Below, one piece after another: positions 11,440 through 22,259 of a stretch of 64,000 bases of DNA (within the stretch, counting starts at the first letter, position 1; each line of letters starts with the position of its first letter). Under the pieces are notes generated by a model. The model saw only the letters and a program-made list of their open reading frames with translations, was not told the DNA's origin and did no database searches. Position numbers and translations under genes: made by a program. The DNA comes from Ceratorhiza oryzae-sativae. Taxonomy: Eukaryota; Basidiomycota; Agaricomycetes; Cantharellales; Ceratobasidiaceae. Where the stretch lies: assembly GCA_030998015.1 (NCBI GenBank), contig JARWMV010000030.1:1-64000 (forward strand). Reading direction: 5' to 3'.

Positions 11440-12617
11440 AATCCTCCTAATGGTCCTTATCCTTGGATTCAAGGCCCTGCAGGACGTCCAGGAGACCAAG
11501 GTCCCCCTGGAAGGGATGGCAGGGATGGAAGAGATGGTCCACCAGGTCCACCAGGTCCACCAGGCCCAGAAGGCCCTAGAGGAGCTGGAGGAAATGGTAA
11601 CAATAACAACCAAAATAATCAACCTCATCTAGACATGAAGCTCAAGCCTGAAGTGATACCAGAGTATGATGGTGATCCAGATGAACTATATGAATGGATA
11701 GACCAAATCAGTTGTTATATAGCCATGGGTTTAAATGAGAACAACAGACTCACCCTGACTATCCCATTCAGGTTTACTGGAGATGCTAAACAATGGTGGT
11801 ATCAGTTCAATGAGGAACAAAGGCTTAGAATGTCTACAGATTGGAATCAGATGAGAGCTTGCTTAATTAGTTTCTTTTGGACTCCCACTTGGATTACCAA
11901 GGCTAGGAACAAGGCTTTGGCAGCCAGGTTTAGGGATTCAGGCAACAATAAAGAAACTCCAGTTCAGTATGCACTTCGCAAAAAGAAACTGCTTGACATG
12001 GTTGAAGACTGGGATGACCTTACTATCATTGCTGAAGTAGCTAGGTCAGCTCCTACACAATGGAGAACCATAGTCAACCATGAGGATATTGCAGACTGGT
12101 CCACTTATGTGACTAGAATTAAGGAACAAGAAGATTTATTGCAAGATTGGCCTTGCCACATGAACAACCAAGCTACCTATGACACAGTCAAGGAGGTGAT
12201 CAAAGCTTTGAAGGCTGAAAAGCATCAGAAAAAGCATGGTCACAAAGCTAGTGCTCATGCAGTAAATTCTTCTAACTCTAAATTCAACTCAAAGCAGCCT
12301 GATAAATTCAAAGGCTATAAGAGGCCCTTCCCTCCAGACAATTCTAATGTTTCCAAACATAAGAAAGGGACTCCTAAAGCTAGATGAATGAGAGGCTGTA
12401 TTCATTGTGGAAGTCTTATGCATTATGACAAGGAGTGCAAGCATAATAAATCTAATGCTAACAATGTCCAAGTTTATTTTGCTGAAACTATTGAAGCTGA
12501 ACAAACTGCTTATGCTGAATATGAAGCTGCCTGCAATGATTCTGATCCTGAATCATCTGAAACTGAGCCATCTGAAGACCAAGAGGATGAATCTGACTCT
12601 TCTAGCTCTTCTTCTGA

Positions 12618-15600
12618 CTCGGATTTTTAATTAATTCCCAGCCTTCTGAATCTAATGGGACAGAGGACTTGGGAGTAAATGCAGATGACCAGGATATACA
12701 GGCTGTACACAATTATAATGCATTAGCAAATCAAACAATGGCTACCAAATCATTTTCTATTCAATTATCTACTAGGAATGAGCCTATTGACCTTAAATCA
12801 ATCCCTGAGGATAAAACTATTACTCTTAAAAAGGTGATGGAACGTCCTTCAGGAACTCATTTCTTGGGAACTAGACCTACAGTAGCTATGGCTAGGGTAG
12901 GGAATGAAGAAGGCTTAACAGAAATTACTGTTGACTCAGGCTCCGATATTACCCTGATTAGCTATAATTTTCTGACTAGCTTAAAACAACCTCCTAAAGA
13001 GAAATCTGGCCAAAAGATAAATCTTATTCAAGTGACTGGTAAAACTAGTATTACAGGATATGTAGTATTAGACTTAACCTTCCCTACTAAGGATGGACCT
13101 GTAAAGATGCAGGTAGAAGCCTATGTAGTGAAAGGAATGAAAGTACCTTTCATTCTGGGTAATGACTTTTCTAACCAATATAGAATCTCTTTAGATCGTC
13201 TTTCCGCTCCTAGCAGAATACTCTTTGGCAACTCTGGTAGGTCTGCTGAAGTAATTGAATTGGAAACTGAACCAAGATTGGATGAAGCTGGAAATGTATT
13301 TCAAGTTTACACTAGACCAGACTTCAAGACAAACCTAGAAAGAAGAGCCTTTCACAGGAAAAAATCTTCTAAGAAGAAAGCCTTAAAGAAAGGGCCTGAA
13401 GGTACTTCCCCAGTTAAATTAGCTAGGGATGTATTTTTAAAGGCTGAATTCATTACACAAGTGCCTATTCTAGTTGAATTCCAGGAAGGACAGCAAGAAG
13501 GTTTTATTGAAGGTAGTCTAGAAAGTAACAATGGAACTTTAGATGTTCATGGAACTACAGACAGCATCATCACTCCTGCTACTAAGACTATTCAGATAAC
13601 TAATTTTTCTCAGAGACCAGTGCATTTACCCAAAGGACATGTCATAGGATATATGCATGACCCCAAGATTGCATTGGATAAAGAAAAAGATTTGCCTGAA
13701 GAACTTAGGAAGGCAGGAGAAGCCAAGGCACATCTAATAAATACTCTTATGAAGGAAGTCAAAGTACCTTCTCCTACTGCTGAAGAAATTGAACTTTCAA
13801 AGCAGCCAGAGGGAGGCCCTAAAACTGCTGAACTGCCTGACCCAGAGCCAGTCCCTAGGGAAAGACTCTTGGCAGAGGTACATTGGGGAGACAATTTGAC
13901 TCCAGATCAGAAGAAAAGCTTGCAAAAGGTGGTGAAGAAGAACTTTGAAGCTTTTGGATTAGATGGCAGACTTGGTAATTACCCAGCCAGGGTAGAGATT
14001 AATCTCAGACCAGGTACAAAGGAAATTGCTTTAACTCCTTACAGGCCAAGTGAAGAAGCTAAGGCTGCTATAGACAAGCAAATAGATGATTGGTTGCGCT
14101 TAGGTGTAATTGAAGAATCTAAGAGCCCTTGGGGTTTCCCAGTGCTTGTAGTATGGTGGAATAATAAGCCTCACTTGTGCATTGATTACAGGAAGCTTAA
14201 TGCAGTAGCTATACCAGATGAATACCCTCTACCTAGGCAACAAGATATCCTTCATTCACTTGAAGGAGCCCAATACCTCAGTACTCTAGATGCTCTAGCA
14301 GGCTTTACTCAACTCCAGATAAAGGACGATGATAAGCCTAAGACAGCATTTAGATGTCACAGAGGACACTTTCAATTCAGAAGAATGCCTTTTGGATGGA
14401 GAAATGGACCTCCAGTATTCCAAAGGGTTATGACTGATGTCTTGGCCCCATTCTTATGGATATTTGCTCTAGTATATATAGATGACATTGTGATATACAG
14501 CAAGTCATTTGAAGACCACTGTGAGCATTTAGACAAAGTATTAAAGGCCATTGCAGACTCTGGATTGACTCTTTCTCCTGGTAAATGCCACCTTGGATAT
14601 CAATCTTTACTCCTTTTAGGACAAAAAGTATCCAGACTTGGCATGTCTACACATAAGGAGAAAGTGGAAGGCATTCTACAATTAGAGGAACCTAAGGATA
14701 TACCTACATTACAAACATTCTTAGGAATGATGACCTACTTTTCAAGTTATATTCCATATTATACTTGGATAGTAGCTCCATTATTTAATCTCTTAAAGAA
14801 GAGTGTCAAGTGGAAATGGGATAAATTGGAATCCCATGCTTTCAAACTAGCTAAGCTAGTCCTAGCCAATGCACCAGTTCTCTCTTACCCAATACCAGGG
14901 ATGCCCTATAGGCTTTATACTGATGCATGTGACTTTGGAATAGCTGCTATCTTACAGCAAATTCAAACCATGAAACTTAAGGACCTGAAAGGAACTAGAG
15001 TTTATGATCAATGTAAGAAAGCTCACCAAGAAGGGTTACCTGTCCCCAGGTTTATTACACCTGACTCCAAAGGAAAGGTCATCCTGACTGGGGGGGCTGA
15101 TGGTACTGAAACTTTTGACTATGAAGATACTTGGAATGAAGACTTTGAAGAAACTGAAGTACACATAGAGCGAGTCATTGCCTACTGGTCAAGACTCTCA
15201 AATCAGCTGAGACAAGGTACTCAGCCACTGAGAGAGAAGCTCTAGGTGTAAGAGATGGTCTAGTGAAATTCCACATGTATCTTGAAGGTGCTAAAGTTGT
15301 AGTAGTGTCAGATCATGCTGCCCTTAAATGGAGTAAGACTTACCAAACTGTGAACAGAAGACTATCTGGTTATGGCATAGTAATAGCTGCCTTTCCAGAC
15401 CTAGTAATAGTTCATAGAGCAGGCAAAGTCCATACTAATGTTGACCCAATCTCTAGATTAAGAAGAAGGATCCCTAGACAAGATGGACCTTTAGCAGACT
15501 TATCAACCCCTCTTACTTTTAACAATGACACTGAAGATGCCTGAAGAATCTGTACCAAGAAATAGGTGTAGACTTTGAGAAGGATTTGCTAGTCCAATCG

Positions 15601-17261
15601 ACTATGCATGCTTTAGCCAATGAAGAAAAGCCTTCCAAAGGTTTTAGGACAAGGTTTAAGGTAAGAAACAAAGTATATAAAGCTAATGTCTCTCTTGCTA
15701 CATCAGGTTTGAATGAGCTACACATCAGTATTAATGAATCTGAAGTTAATCGCTTTTATGAAGCATACACTAATGATCCCCATTTTGCTGATGTACTCAA
15801 GAAGCTGCAAGGTGAGTATGATCATCTAAATCCACCCTACAAACAATACAGGATTGGAGAAAATGGTCTTATTTACTTTTGCAGAGATGACAATTACAAG
15901 CTGTGTGTCCCTAAAGACTTACAGAAGGAAGTAGTAGCTGAAATACATGACTCTCTTCAAGAAGGAGCTCATGCTGGCTACCATAGGACCTACAACAAAG
16001 TAGCTTCTACCTACTACTGGCCTAAGATGGTACAAGTCATTAAGGAATATGTGCGCACTTGTGATATTTGTCAAAAGGCTAAGCCTAAAAGACATGGACA
16101 AAGAGGTTTTCTTCAATCTATTCCAATTCCTAGTCAGCCTTTTGAAGTAGTAACCATGGATTTTATAATGGATCTTCCTCCTAGCAATGGATTTAATGCC
16201 ATACTAACTATAGTTGATAAATTGACTAAGTATGCACACTTTATCCCTTGCAATACTTCTATCAATGAGGAAGAGACTGCCAAACTATTCCATGCGCATA
16301 TATGGACCAAGTATGGTCTTCCAAGACAGGTTATTACTGACAGAGACTCTAGATGGACAGGAGCCTTTTGGGAACACTTAACCTCTTTGGTTGGCATTCA
16401 GAGATCGCTTACTACAGCTTATCACCCACAAGCTGATGGACAGAGTGAGATTATGAACCAAACCTTAGAGATTGCCTTAAGAGCTTTTGTCTTTCCTTCA
16501 ATGGACAATTGGAGTGACCTCCTAAATGATTTTAGCTTTGCTTACAACACCATGGAGCATACATCTACAGGATTTACACCTTCTTATCTTCTTTTAGGAT
16601 TTGAACCACTTCGACCCTCAGATTTACTTACTTCTACTGGTAAAGCTTTAGCCAGACCCTCTGTAGAAGATCCTAAAGCTGTGAACTTCAATGAGATGAT
16701 GAAAGCTATTCGCTCTCAAGCTCAGGATGCCTTGAAATTGGCTCAGGTTCACATGGAGGATCAATACAACAAGAACATAGTTATCTTGATCTACAGGAAG
16801 GAGATTTGGTCATGCTGAATCCACATTCCCTGAACCTGCTGAGAAATCAGAAGGGAAAAGGAAGGAAACTCCAGATGAAGTATGATGGTCCCTTTGAAGT
16901 TCTAGAGAAGCTTTCAGATGTAACTTATCGCATCAAGATTCCAGCCAGCTACAAAATTCACCCTGTGATTAATATAGCTCATCTAGAACCTTATCATAGA
17001 GATAAAGATGGTACAGACCGTCCCAAGAAACATCTGAATAGATCTGACTTTGACAAGGAACCTGAATGGGAAGTGGAAGAGATTCTGGATGAAAAGATGA
17101 TCAAGAAAGGACAGAGAAAACAGCGTCGATATCTTACAAGATTTGTGGGTTATCCACCTGAATGGGATGAATGGTTATCCAGGCAGCAGTTGACAAATGC
17201 TCCCAGGATACTCAAGGAATGGGAACTTAAGCAACGCCTCAAGACATCTAAGAAGTCCTAA
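12618..17261 (+). pseudogene. pol: Pol polyprotein of element A (protease, RT, RNase H, integrase, chromodomain)
   Basis: This is a full-length Ty3/Gypsy Pol of about 1,550 codons. It has an aspartic protease (VDSGSD, about 12930), an RT palm with YIDD near 14474-14487, and RNase H from TDACDFG (about 14920). The RNase H has a roughly 75-residue insertion before the VIAYWSRL strand. Integrase follows with the HHCC zinc finger (about 15950-16080) and the catalytic core (MDFIMDLP, TDRDSRW). A C-terminal chromodomain spans about 17040-17230 (EWEVEEILDEK, RRYLTRFVGYP). Three 1-nt deletions relative to copy B, near 15200, 15541 and 16776, shift the frame three times and return it to the original register. 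The polyprotein is therefore broken into four open segments. The chromodomain is presumed to direct integration to heterochromatin, as in other chromoviruses. Confidence 0.92.
12622..12630 (+). promoter_or_regulatory. Probable Gag-Pol -1 frameshift site at the gag stop
   Basis: The gag frame ends GAT TTT TAA. The pol frame is open from 12618 in the -1 register and has no ATG until far downstream. A tRNA-Phe on TTT can slip back one base onto another TTT while the stop codon waits in the A site, then read TTA and continue into Pol. The same nine bases occur in copy B (minus, 5838-5846). Inferred from sequence only. Confidence 0.5.
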
Positions 17262-17342
17262 CCCTTTCCTGAAAATCATTCCAAGAACAACACGTGATTT
17301 CTCTGTTGTTTGTTTACTGACAAAGTCATTTTGTAGATATAA

Positions 17343-17761
17343 ATCGGCTGGCATTTACCTCTGGAAACACCACACCACCACCAACCTCAACTTCTCATCA
17401 TCATTGCTGTTACTCTCCCCATCGCTCTCATTGGTGCCATCCTTTACTACCTCTACAGTCTAGGAGAAGACTTTATATGGGTCGCACCTGGACAAAAGGT
17501 AGTGTTGGAGTATTCCAACCTGAGCGCACCATAACTGTCACTGGCAGGGTGGTGATTTCCCTGCCACACAGATTGGTATACCTTAGCAGGCAGAGGACCC
17601 TCTGGACTGTTAAGCCAGCCAACATCCTTTCCATTGCCTTGGTAAGGAATCGCAGGCAGTACAGTCCCTACAGGGGTCCAGGAACAGAGGCATGCCCTCT
17701 GAGCTTTTCATCCTGCCAGACCATCCATACTGTAAGTCCAAAATCTATTTACTGGGTTTAA
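17343..17761 (+). CDS. Possible short membrane protein in the accessory region of element A
   Basis: After pol, a reading frame at 17343-17534 encodes a hydrophobic segment (LLIIIAVTLPIALIGAILYY) that would span a membrane. It then reads LGEDFIWVAPGQKVV before a stop. The next stretch (17477-17761) is open in another frame and reads as a beta-rich, arginine-rich sequence. One missing base would link the two, as with the 1-nt deletions in gag and pol, or an intron may be involved. No ATG opens the first frame. It could be part of a third accessory gene, possibly envelope-like in position only. I do not recognise the product. Confidence 0.3.
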
Positions 17762-18295
17762 TGCTTATGGTACTGGACAGATCAAATGCAAGGAAGGAGC
17801 ACAGCAATACTTAGGATCTTTTCTACAGCTGTAGATAAGATTAACCAAGCCTGGTAAGTCAGATCTTTCCTGATCATCTTATCAAGTCCACTGATCTATT
17901 TGGATCGATCACATCTAGTCCCCATCCAGAAACCTTTTCCCCTTATCTTCCCTTTAAGTCTTGTACCAGAACCTTCTGTGTATAGATTTAAAGTATAAAG
18001 TTGTCTGATCCCCTAAGCAATCACCAGAATGAGTCACTGCAAAGTAATCTCAGTTGACTGCTTGGACTGATCACCAACTGTAAGGTTTAAGGACTAGATA
18101 AGAAAGATCTGGAAGGATCAGCATGTGATAACTGTACAGATAACAGCAGAGCGCACTTTATTTGGCCAGTTACAAGCTTCTTTTATTTGGAGTAAGCTTC
18201 CTATTGGCAACTAGATGTGAAATACATGCAGTATAAGATTTTTGTGTTGTCTCTAAGTTACTACAGCTGTACACTGCACAGTTTACCCTCTGAAC
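17762..18295 (+). other. Noncoding part of the accessory region of element A
   Basis: No coding frame or repeat is convincing here. The sequence is C/T- and A/T-rich and ends just upstream of the ATG at 18296. It may hold the promoter or 5' UTR of the accessory gene that follows. Confidence 0.4.
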
Positions 18296-19131
18296 ATGTC
18301 TGACTACTCGATTGAACGTCCCCAGACCCCCAGCACTCATCTGGACATTCTGGAGCATCGCTTTATGGGCCTCAGATGGGAATGCACTAGGGTGCAATCT
18401 CAAAACAGGCAGAATAGGCGGCAGTCTAGAAGGGAGGGCATTGAGCCTGCCCCAGATGTTCCTCCCCCTGTGTACCCCAATCCAGCTCCCTCTGCCCTGT
18501 ATCCTCTGCTTCCAACTTACCCATTGGAAGCACCAAGTCAAGGCCCTCATTTCGAGATTGGATGGCCAACTCCTCCCTCTCCAGGGTTGGAGCCTACCCC
18601 ATTTGATCTGGTCTTGATGCATGGATGGGGCAGAAGGGATGAAAGGCCTGTGCCTCCCCCAAGGAGTGCAAGCCCTGTTGACTATGAGGAATTCCTGGAG
18701 AGGATGGACTGGTAAGTTCTTGAATTCGATTGAGTCAAGATCTAAAGCTGATCTGTTTAGGGATTATGCACATCAACCCCATGAGGCTTCCAGAGAGCCT
18801 TCCATACTCTCTGAAGCACCTACTGATGGGGAATATGAGTCAGGAGGAGAGCTTCCTGAATATCAGTAAGTTTGCTTCTCTTGAGTCAAGATCTAAAGTT
18901 GACTTGTTTAGACTTGCTTACCCTCCTTCCCCTTCTCCTGAGTACCAGCCAGAATCACCATCTGACTCTCTTTCTGATGGAACTGAGTCATCTGGTGACC
19001 TTCTGGTGACGGAGCTAGCCTTGGAAAGTAGGGTACAGGAGTTGAATAGGGAACTAGTGGAAGAAGTAGGGAACCTCAGAGCTGCACAAAGACGTCTGAG
19101 GGATATCATGGAGACTCATGACATGTACTAG
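18296..19131 (+). CDS. Accessory gene 1 of retrotransposon A (spliced, Pro-rich, C-terminal coiled coil)
   Basis: Predicted as join(18296-18711, 18761-18865, 18912-19131). The introns have canonical ends (GTAAGT to TTTAG) of 49 and 46 nt, and splicing gives one uninterrupted frame of 246 codons. The protein begins MSDYSIERPQ and has an Arg/Gln-rich patch (QNRQNRRQSRRE), then Pro/Ser-rich acidic disorder. It ends in a likely coiled coil (about the last 40 residues: LESRVQELNRELVEEVGNLRA). The two introns share an 18-nt core and very similar 3' ends. The gene lies between the chromodomain and the 3' LTR, in sense orientation. I recognise no family. A Gag-like or chromatin-linked role cannot be told from sequence. 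Splicing is inferred, not shown. Confidence 0.65.
18712..18760 (+). other. Intron 1 of accessory gene 1
   Basis: This intron runs from GTAAGT to TTTAG. It carries TTGAGTCAAGATCTAAAG at 18730-18747, which is repeated exactly in intron 2 at 18881-18898. Confidence 0.65.
18866..18911 (+). other. Intron 2 of accessory gene 1
   Basis: This intron runs from GTAAGT to TTTAG and is 46 nt long. Its 3' two-thirds is nearly identical to intron 1. Confidence 0.65.
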
Positions 19132-19337
19132 TTTAGTCTGCTTGGAATTCATACTATTGTCCCCCAATTCCACTTGTGTGAACTTAAGGAACAATTTTAT
19201 AATTCCAAAGATCAAAACAGGACGTCTCCAGGCTATAAAAACTGCCTTGGAGAGCCCTCTCTCCTCAGCAGTTCAACACCCTCCAATTCTACAGCTCTAC
19301 CTCTCTCTCATCTTTATATTATCATCTCCTTTCCACC

Positions 19338-20391
19338 ATGCAGACTCCTCCCTTCATGTTGAATGATGTCCAGATTATGGCCAGCATCAACTTGATCCTG
19401 TCCTGCAAGCACTTCCATGTGTTTGCTAGTGTCATGTGTCAAGGGGAGAGTAAGTTTTTCAGTAGCCCATCCATCCTTGAGCGCAAGTTCAGGGAGGGCA
19501 TTGAAGTACAGCACAGTGTAGGTCAGAGCTGGTATAAGGATGGCTGGTACCTAAGTGACCAAACCATTCATGCTCTTACTGATGCTCTATTGCAAGTGCA
19601 TGACTGTGTTGCCACTTTTTGCAATGATGGAGGCCTTAAGAAGGCTGAGGTTTTGAACAGCTTTGGAGTGGACTCACCTCTGTATGTGCAATTTCGGGTG
19701 GCAAATATTGCGTACCCTCTAGAGCCAGAAAAGGGTTTCCACATCCAGGACTGGCATGAGCCTTTTGATTCCTTCTCTGACCTGATCTACACAGTGGTTC
19801 GTCTCCAAATCTGGGGCAATCACATGCTGAGTGCCTTGAACCATCTGGCTTGCTCTAAAGGGCTTGTTCCAGATGAAGGACACCTGCTGGAGCTTCCTCC
19901 TGTGCCCTGTGGGATTCTAGCTTTTGCCCAGTGCACCTGGGACAAGTATTTGCTTGGACACCCTTATGGGAGCTGGGAGTTGCCTGCAGATGATGGAGTC
20001 CCTGCGGTTTGGGGAAACAATGTAGTAAGCATCTCCTAGTTCATGCTTTCTGCATTTATTGACTCTTAATTAGCGCTACTTGGTGGCCCTATCAGAGGAA
20101 TATTCTCATAGGACAGCTAAGGCTAAATATGAAGAATGGTGGGCAGGGCAGAAGGATAAGAAGCTTAATGCTCGCCTTAGAATTTTCTTTGGGGATAAAG
20201 CCTCTGAGGCTGCAGAACCTTCTATGAGCCCTGAGCCTTCTTTTGGAGATGAAGATTCAGATTCTGAGACTCTCAGTGGCTCCTGCCCTCCTTCACCTCC
20301 CAGTACTCCTGAACCTTGTCCTAGTAACAAAGGAAAGGAAAGGGAGCACATTTACATCAGCTCTGATGATGAGGGATATGATTCTCTCTAA
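19338..20391 (+). CDS. Accessory gene 2 of retrotransposon A (334 aa, one intron, unknown function)
   Basis: Predicted as join(19338-20024, 20074-20391). The 49-nt intron has ends GTAAGC and TTAG, and the joined frame has 334 codons before the stop. The N-terminal 230 residues look globular (many Trp, Cys, His and Phe; HVFASVMCQGES, WYKDGWYLSD, FHIQDWHEPFDS). The C-terminal third is charged and disordered, with a possible SUMO-interacting motif near the end (IYISSDDE). I recognise no family. It sits immediately upstream of the polypurine tract and 3' LTR, in sense orientation, so it would be carried on the full-length retroelement RNA. Unlike gag and pol of the same copy, it has no frameshift or nonsense mutation. 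Confidence 0.65.
20025..20073 (+). other. Intron of accessory gene 2
   Basis: GTAAGC donor, TTAG acceptor, 49 nt. Removing it joins the 229-codon and 105-codon exons in frame. Confidence 0.65.
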
Positions 20392-20410
20392 TGTGAGTTG
20401 ACATACCAGA

Positions 20411-20422
20411 CTGGGGGGGCTA
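20411..20422 (+). other. Polypurine tract of element A
   Basis: CTGGGGGGGCTA directly precedes the 3' LTR start. This is the expected position and composition of the plus-strand DNA primer. Confidence 0.75.
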
Positions 20423-21127
20423 TGTTATGGATCACTAACATTTTCTATTATTTTAGTCTGCTCTGCCAACCTCAAGCAATGCCTCTGTAATTAAATTGTG
20501 AAATACTCGAATTTGTATGTGCTCTGAATTGTACTATTTTCTGTTTCATTAAATAGTACAAATTTCCCGCTCTCCAACGCATATTTTATTAAGTTTTTAC
20601 AATAAGATCTCAGAGAGATACAGAGGTTGCAATATTTCCTCTTATCAGGAGATATTGATTACAACATCGCACCGCTCATATCTCGGCAACCGCTTACGCT
20701 ATCAAAGCGATCTTGTGCTCTATCGATAGCCAATCTTCGGCGGTATCTGCTGCCTGAAGATCGTCGCGATCCACCGGATCCTCGCGCCGGAATGGCCCGA
20801 AGATCATTAGAATCTTACTGGACCATCAATCAAGATCTAATGACTCCAGTGAGTCAAGAGAGCTTCCCAAATTGATCCAGAAGCTTCTCTGACTCACTTT
20901 ATGACTCACTGAGATGTAGCCTCCATTCATTACATGTGTATACTATGATAATATGATCTACAAGCCAATAGCAGGTCTCAGATGCATCAATGCCTTCGAT
21001 CCACACCCTGTCTTTACTCTTTTATCCTATACTGGGCTAGGGTGTACCCCAAGTATAGCAGTACCCTCTTTTGATGATTGCACTGGCATGCATGTATCTA
21101 TTTGGCTCTGGAATGCCCTCCTCAGGG

Positions 21128-21134
21128 TATAAAA
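21128..21134 (+). promoter_or_regulatory. TATA box in LTR of element A
   Basis: TATAAAA is preceded by CAGGG and followed about 130 bp later by AATAAA. This matches the U3/R layout of a Pol II LTR promoter. The same string occurs at the equivalent place in the solo LTR at 41184. Confidence 0.65.
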
Positions 21135-21259
21135 GGACCTCCTCTGAGGTCCTTCCAGACCACCTTCCCTTCACTACTCAACCCAGACCAGTTATTGGTT
21201 TCTTTTCTCTTTCTATTTCTCTTGTCTGTGTGTGATTTCTTATATAACTAGTACTGAGG

Positions 21260-21265
21260 AATAAA
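21260..21265 (+). terminator. Polyadenylation signal in LTR of element A
   Basis: AATAAA lies about 130 bp downstream of the TATA box and is conserved in the sense-orientation LTR copies. It is probably the R-region poly(A) signal. Confidence 0.55.
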
Positions 21266-22259
21266 GTACCATATTAGTTATATACTGTCTGATTCATTGT
21301 ATCTTATATACAGAGATATATAAGGATACAATATTGCCTGATTGAGCATGACATTAAGTACCAGCTATTAGAGGAAATCTAAGTACCTGTAGCTGAGGAA
21401 GTACACGCATTAGGCAGCCCACCATCTATCCTATAAGCTATCGCTTAAGCCTAGTATTAAGATTAGTATCAGTTAGTCCAAGCGACTAGGGCTGAACTAC
21501 ATTTAAGATATCTAAGGGAACCTGACCATAGTAGTCTTGCTCTTTATACCTATAAATTAGTCAGTTTACACTGTGAAAGATTAAGACTACCTTGAGTGTT
21601 ACTTGATTGCATTGCAACTACTTTGAGCCTTCTTACTCTAGTCTAAGAAGTATTGAGTACGATTAGTGTATACTAACATATCTACATTTGCTTAAGCTCT
21701 AGATATTCAAGTGTACCCTGACCCGTAACACTCACCCTGTGGCTGGCATAGGGCACCACTAGCCACAAACACTTCCACAGACAAGGTGGAGGAAATGACA
21801 CAGATCATTTATGATCAAGGGGGCAAACTAGACAAAGGGGACACTGCAGTACCACAAATGTCCTTTGCAAACCAAGCAGGGGAAATAGTCAACCTACAAC
21901 CCAGTTCCCTAGCATCATTGACCCCTGTACAAATAATTGCCACTACCCTTTGAAGGGGACTAATTGACTTTAGGGAAAGCAACCAAGAAGGGTTACAAAG
22001 GGCAATTGAATCATCAGAAAAATGTGGAAATCTTTTGATTGATTATGGGAAGAAGTTCAACAATATATCAGATACTGCAATAACATCCTGAAATTACTCA
22101 CAAGAGAGACTGAATACTGTTACAAGAATTGAAAGAGAGGTATTGGAGATGACAAAAAATCTCAGTGAGATAGTTGGAGCAGTAAATAATACTTTCCTAG
22201 AAGAGGAAAGGTTGTCTGGTGAAACCAAGGATCAAAGGGAAGGTTGAGGGAGACCACAG

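Larger units (their letters stand above)
11354..12630 (+). pseudogene. gag: Gag of element A, collagen-like, Gag domain and zinc knuckle part
   Basis: This continues the gag gene interrupted at 1093, starting with the second CTAGG. It opens with a pure Gly-Pro-Pro run (about 11360-11440), then collagen-type triplets including GRDGRDG, then an Asn-rich spacer. A standard retrotransposon Gag domain follows (about 11640-12190), then a basic linker, the CX2CX4HX4C zinc knuckle at 12397-12438 and an acidic Ser/Asp tail. A G-to-T change turns a glycine codon (GGA in copy B) into TGA at 12385-12387, just before the zinc knuckle. The gene ends at TAA 12628-12630, overlapping the start of the pol frame. 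Confidence 0.9.
1..21730 (+). mobile_element. Ty3/Gypsy LTR retrotransposon A (5' end outside window, interrupted by element B)
   Basis: This chromodomain-type Ty3/Gypsy element enters the window inside its gag gene. It is split at 1093/11354 by element B and ends with its 3' LTR at 20423-21730. The order is gag (1-1093 plus 11354-12630), pol with protease, RT, RNase H, integrase and chromodomain (12618-17261), an accessory region with spliced genes (17262-20391), a G-rich polypurine tract, then the LTR. The two gag halves join exactly at the duplicated CTAGG, so they were one gene before B inserted. The 5' LTR lies upstream of the window. The copy is defective: gag has three 1-nt deletions and a TGA, and pol has three 1-nt deletions. 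It was inserted into an older Gypsy element (F) that continues at 21731. Confidence 0.93.
20423..21730 (+). repeat. 3' LTR of element A (1308 bp), intact
   Basis: This family-1 LTR starts TGTTATGGATCAC and ends CCCGTAACA. A TATAAAA box at 21128-21134 is followed by a GGACCTC/GAGGTCC hairpin. AATAAA lies at 21260-21265. CpGs are well preserved in the central part compared with the solo LTR at 41184. An 82-codon frame in the centre recurs in three LTR copies, but it lacks an ATG in this alignment and is probably not coding. Confidence 0.95.

Noticed and set aside
18170..18622. 150-codon minus-strand frame opposite accessory gene 1
   Set aside because: The plus strand has a better model with canonical introns and a continuous frame. 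The antisense frame has no recognisable feature.
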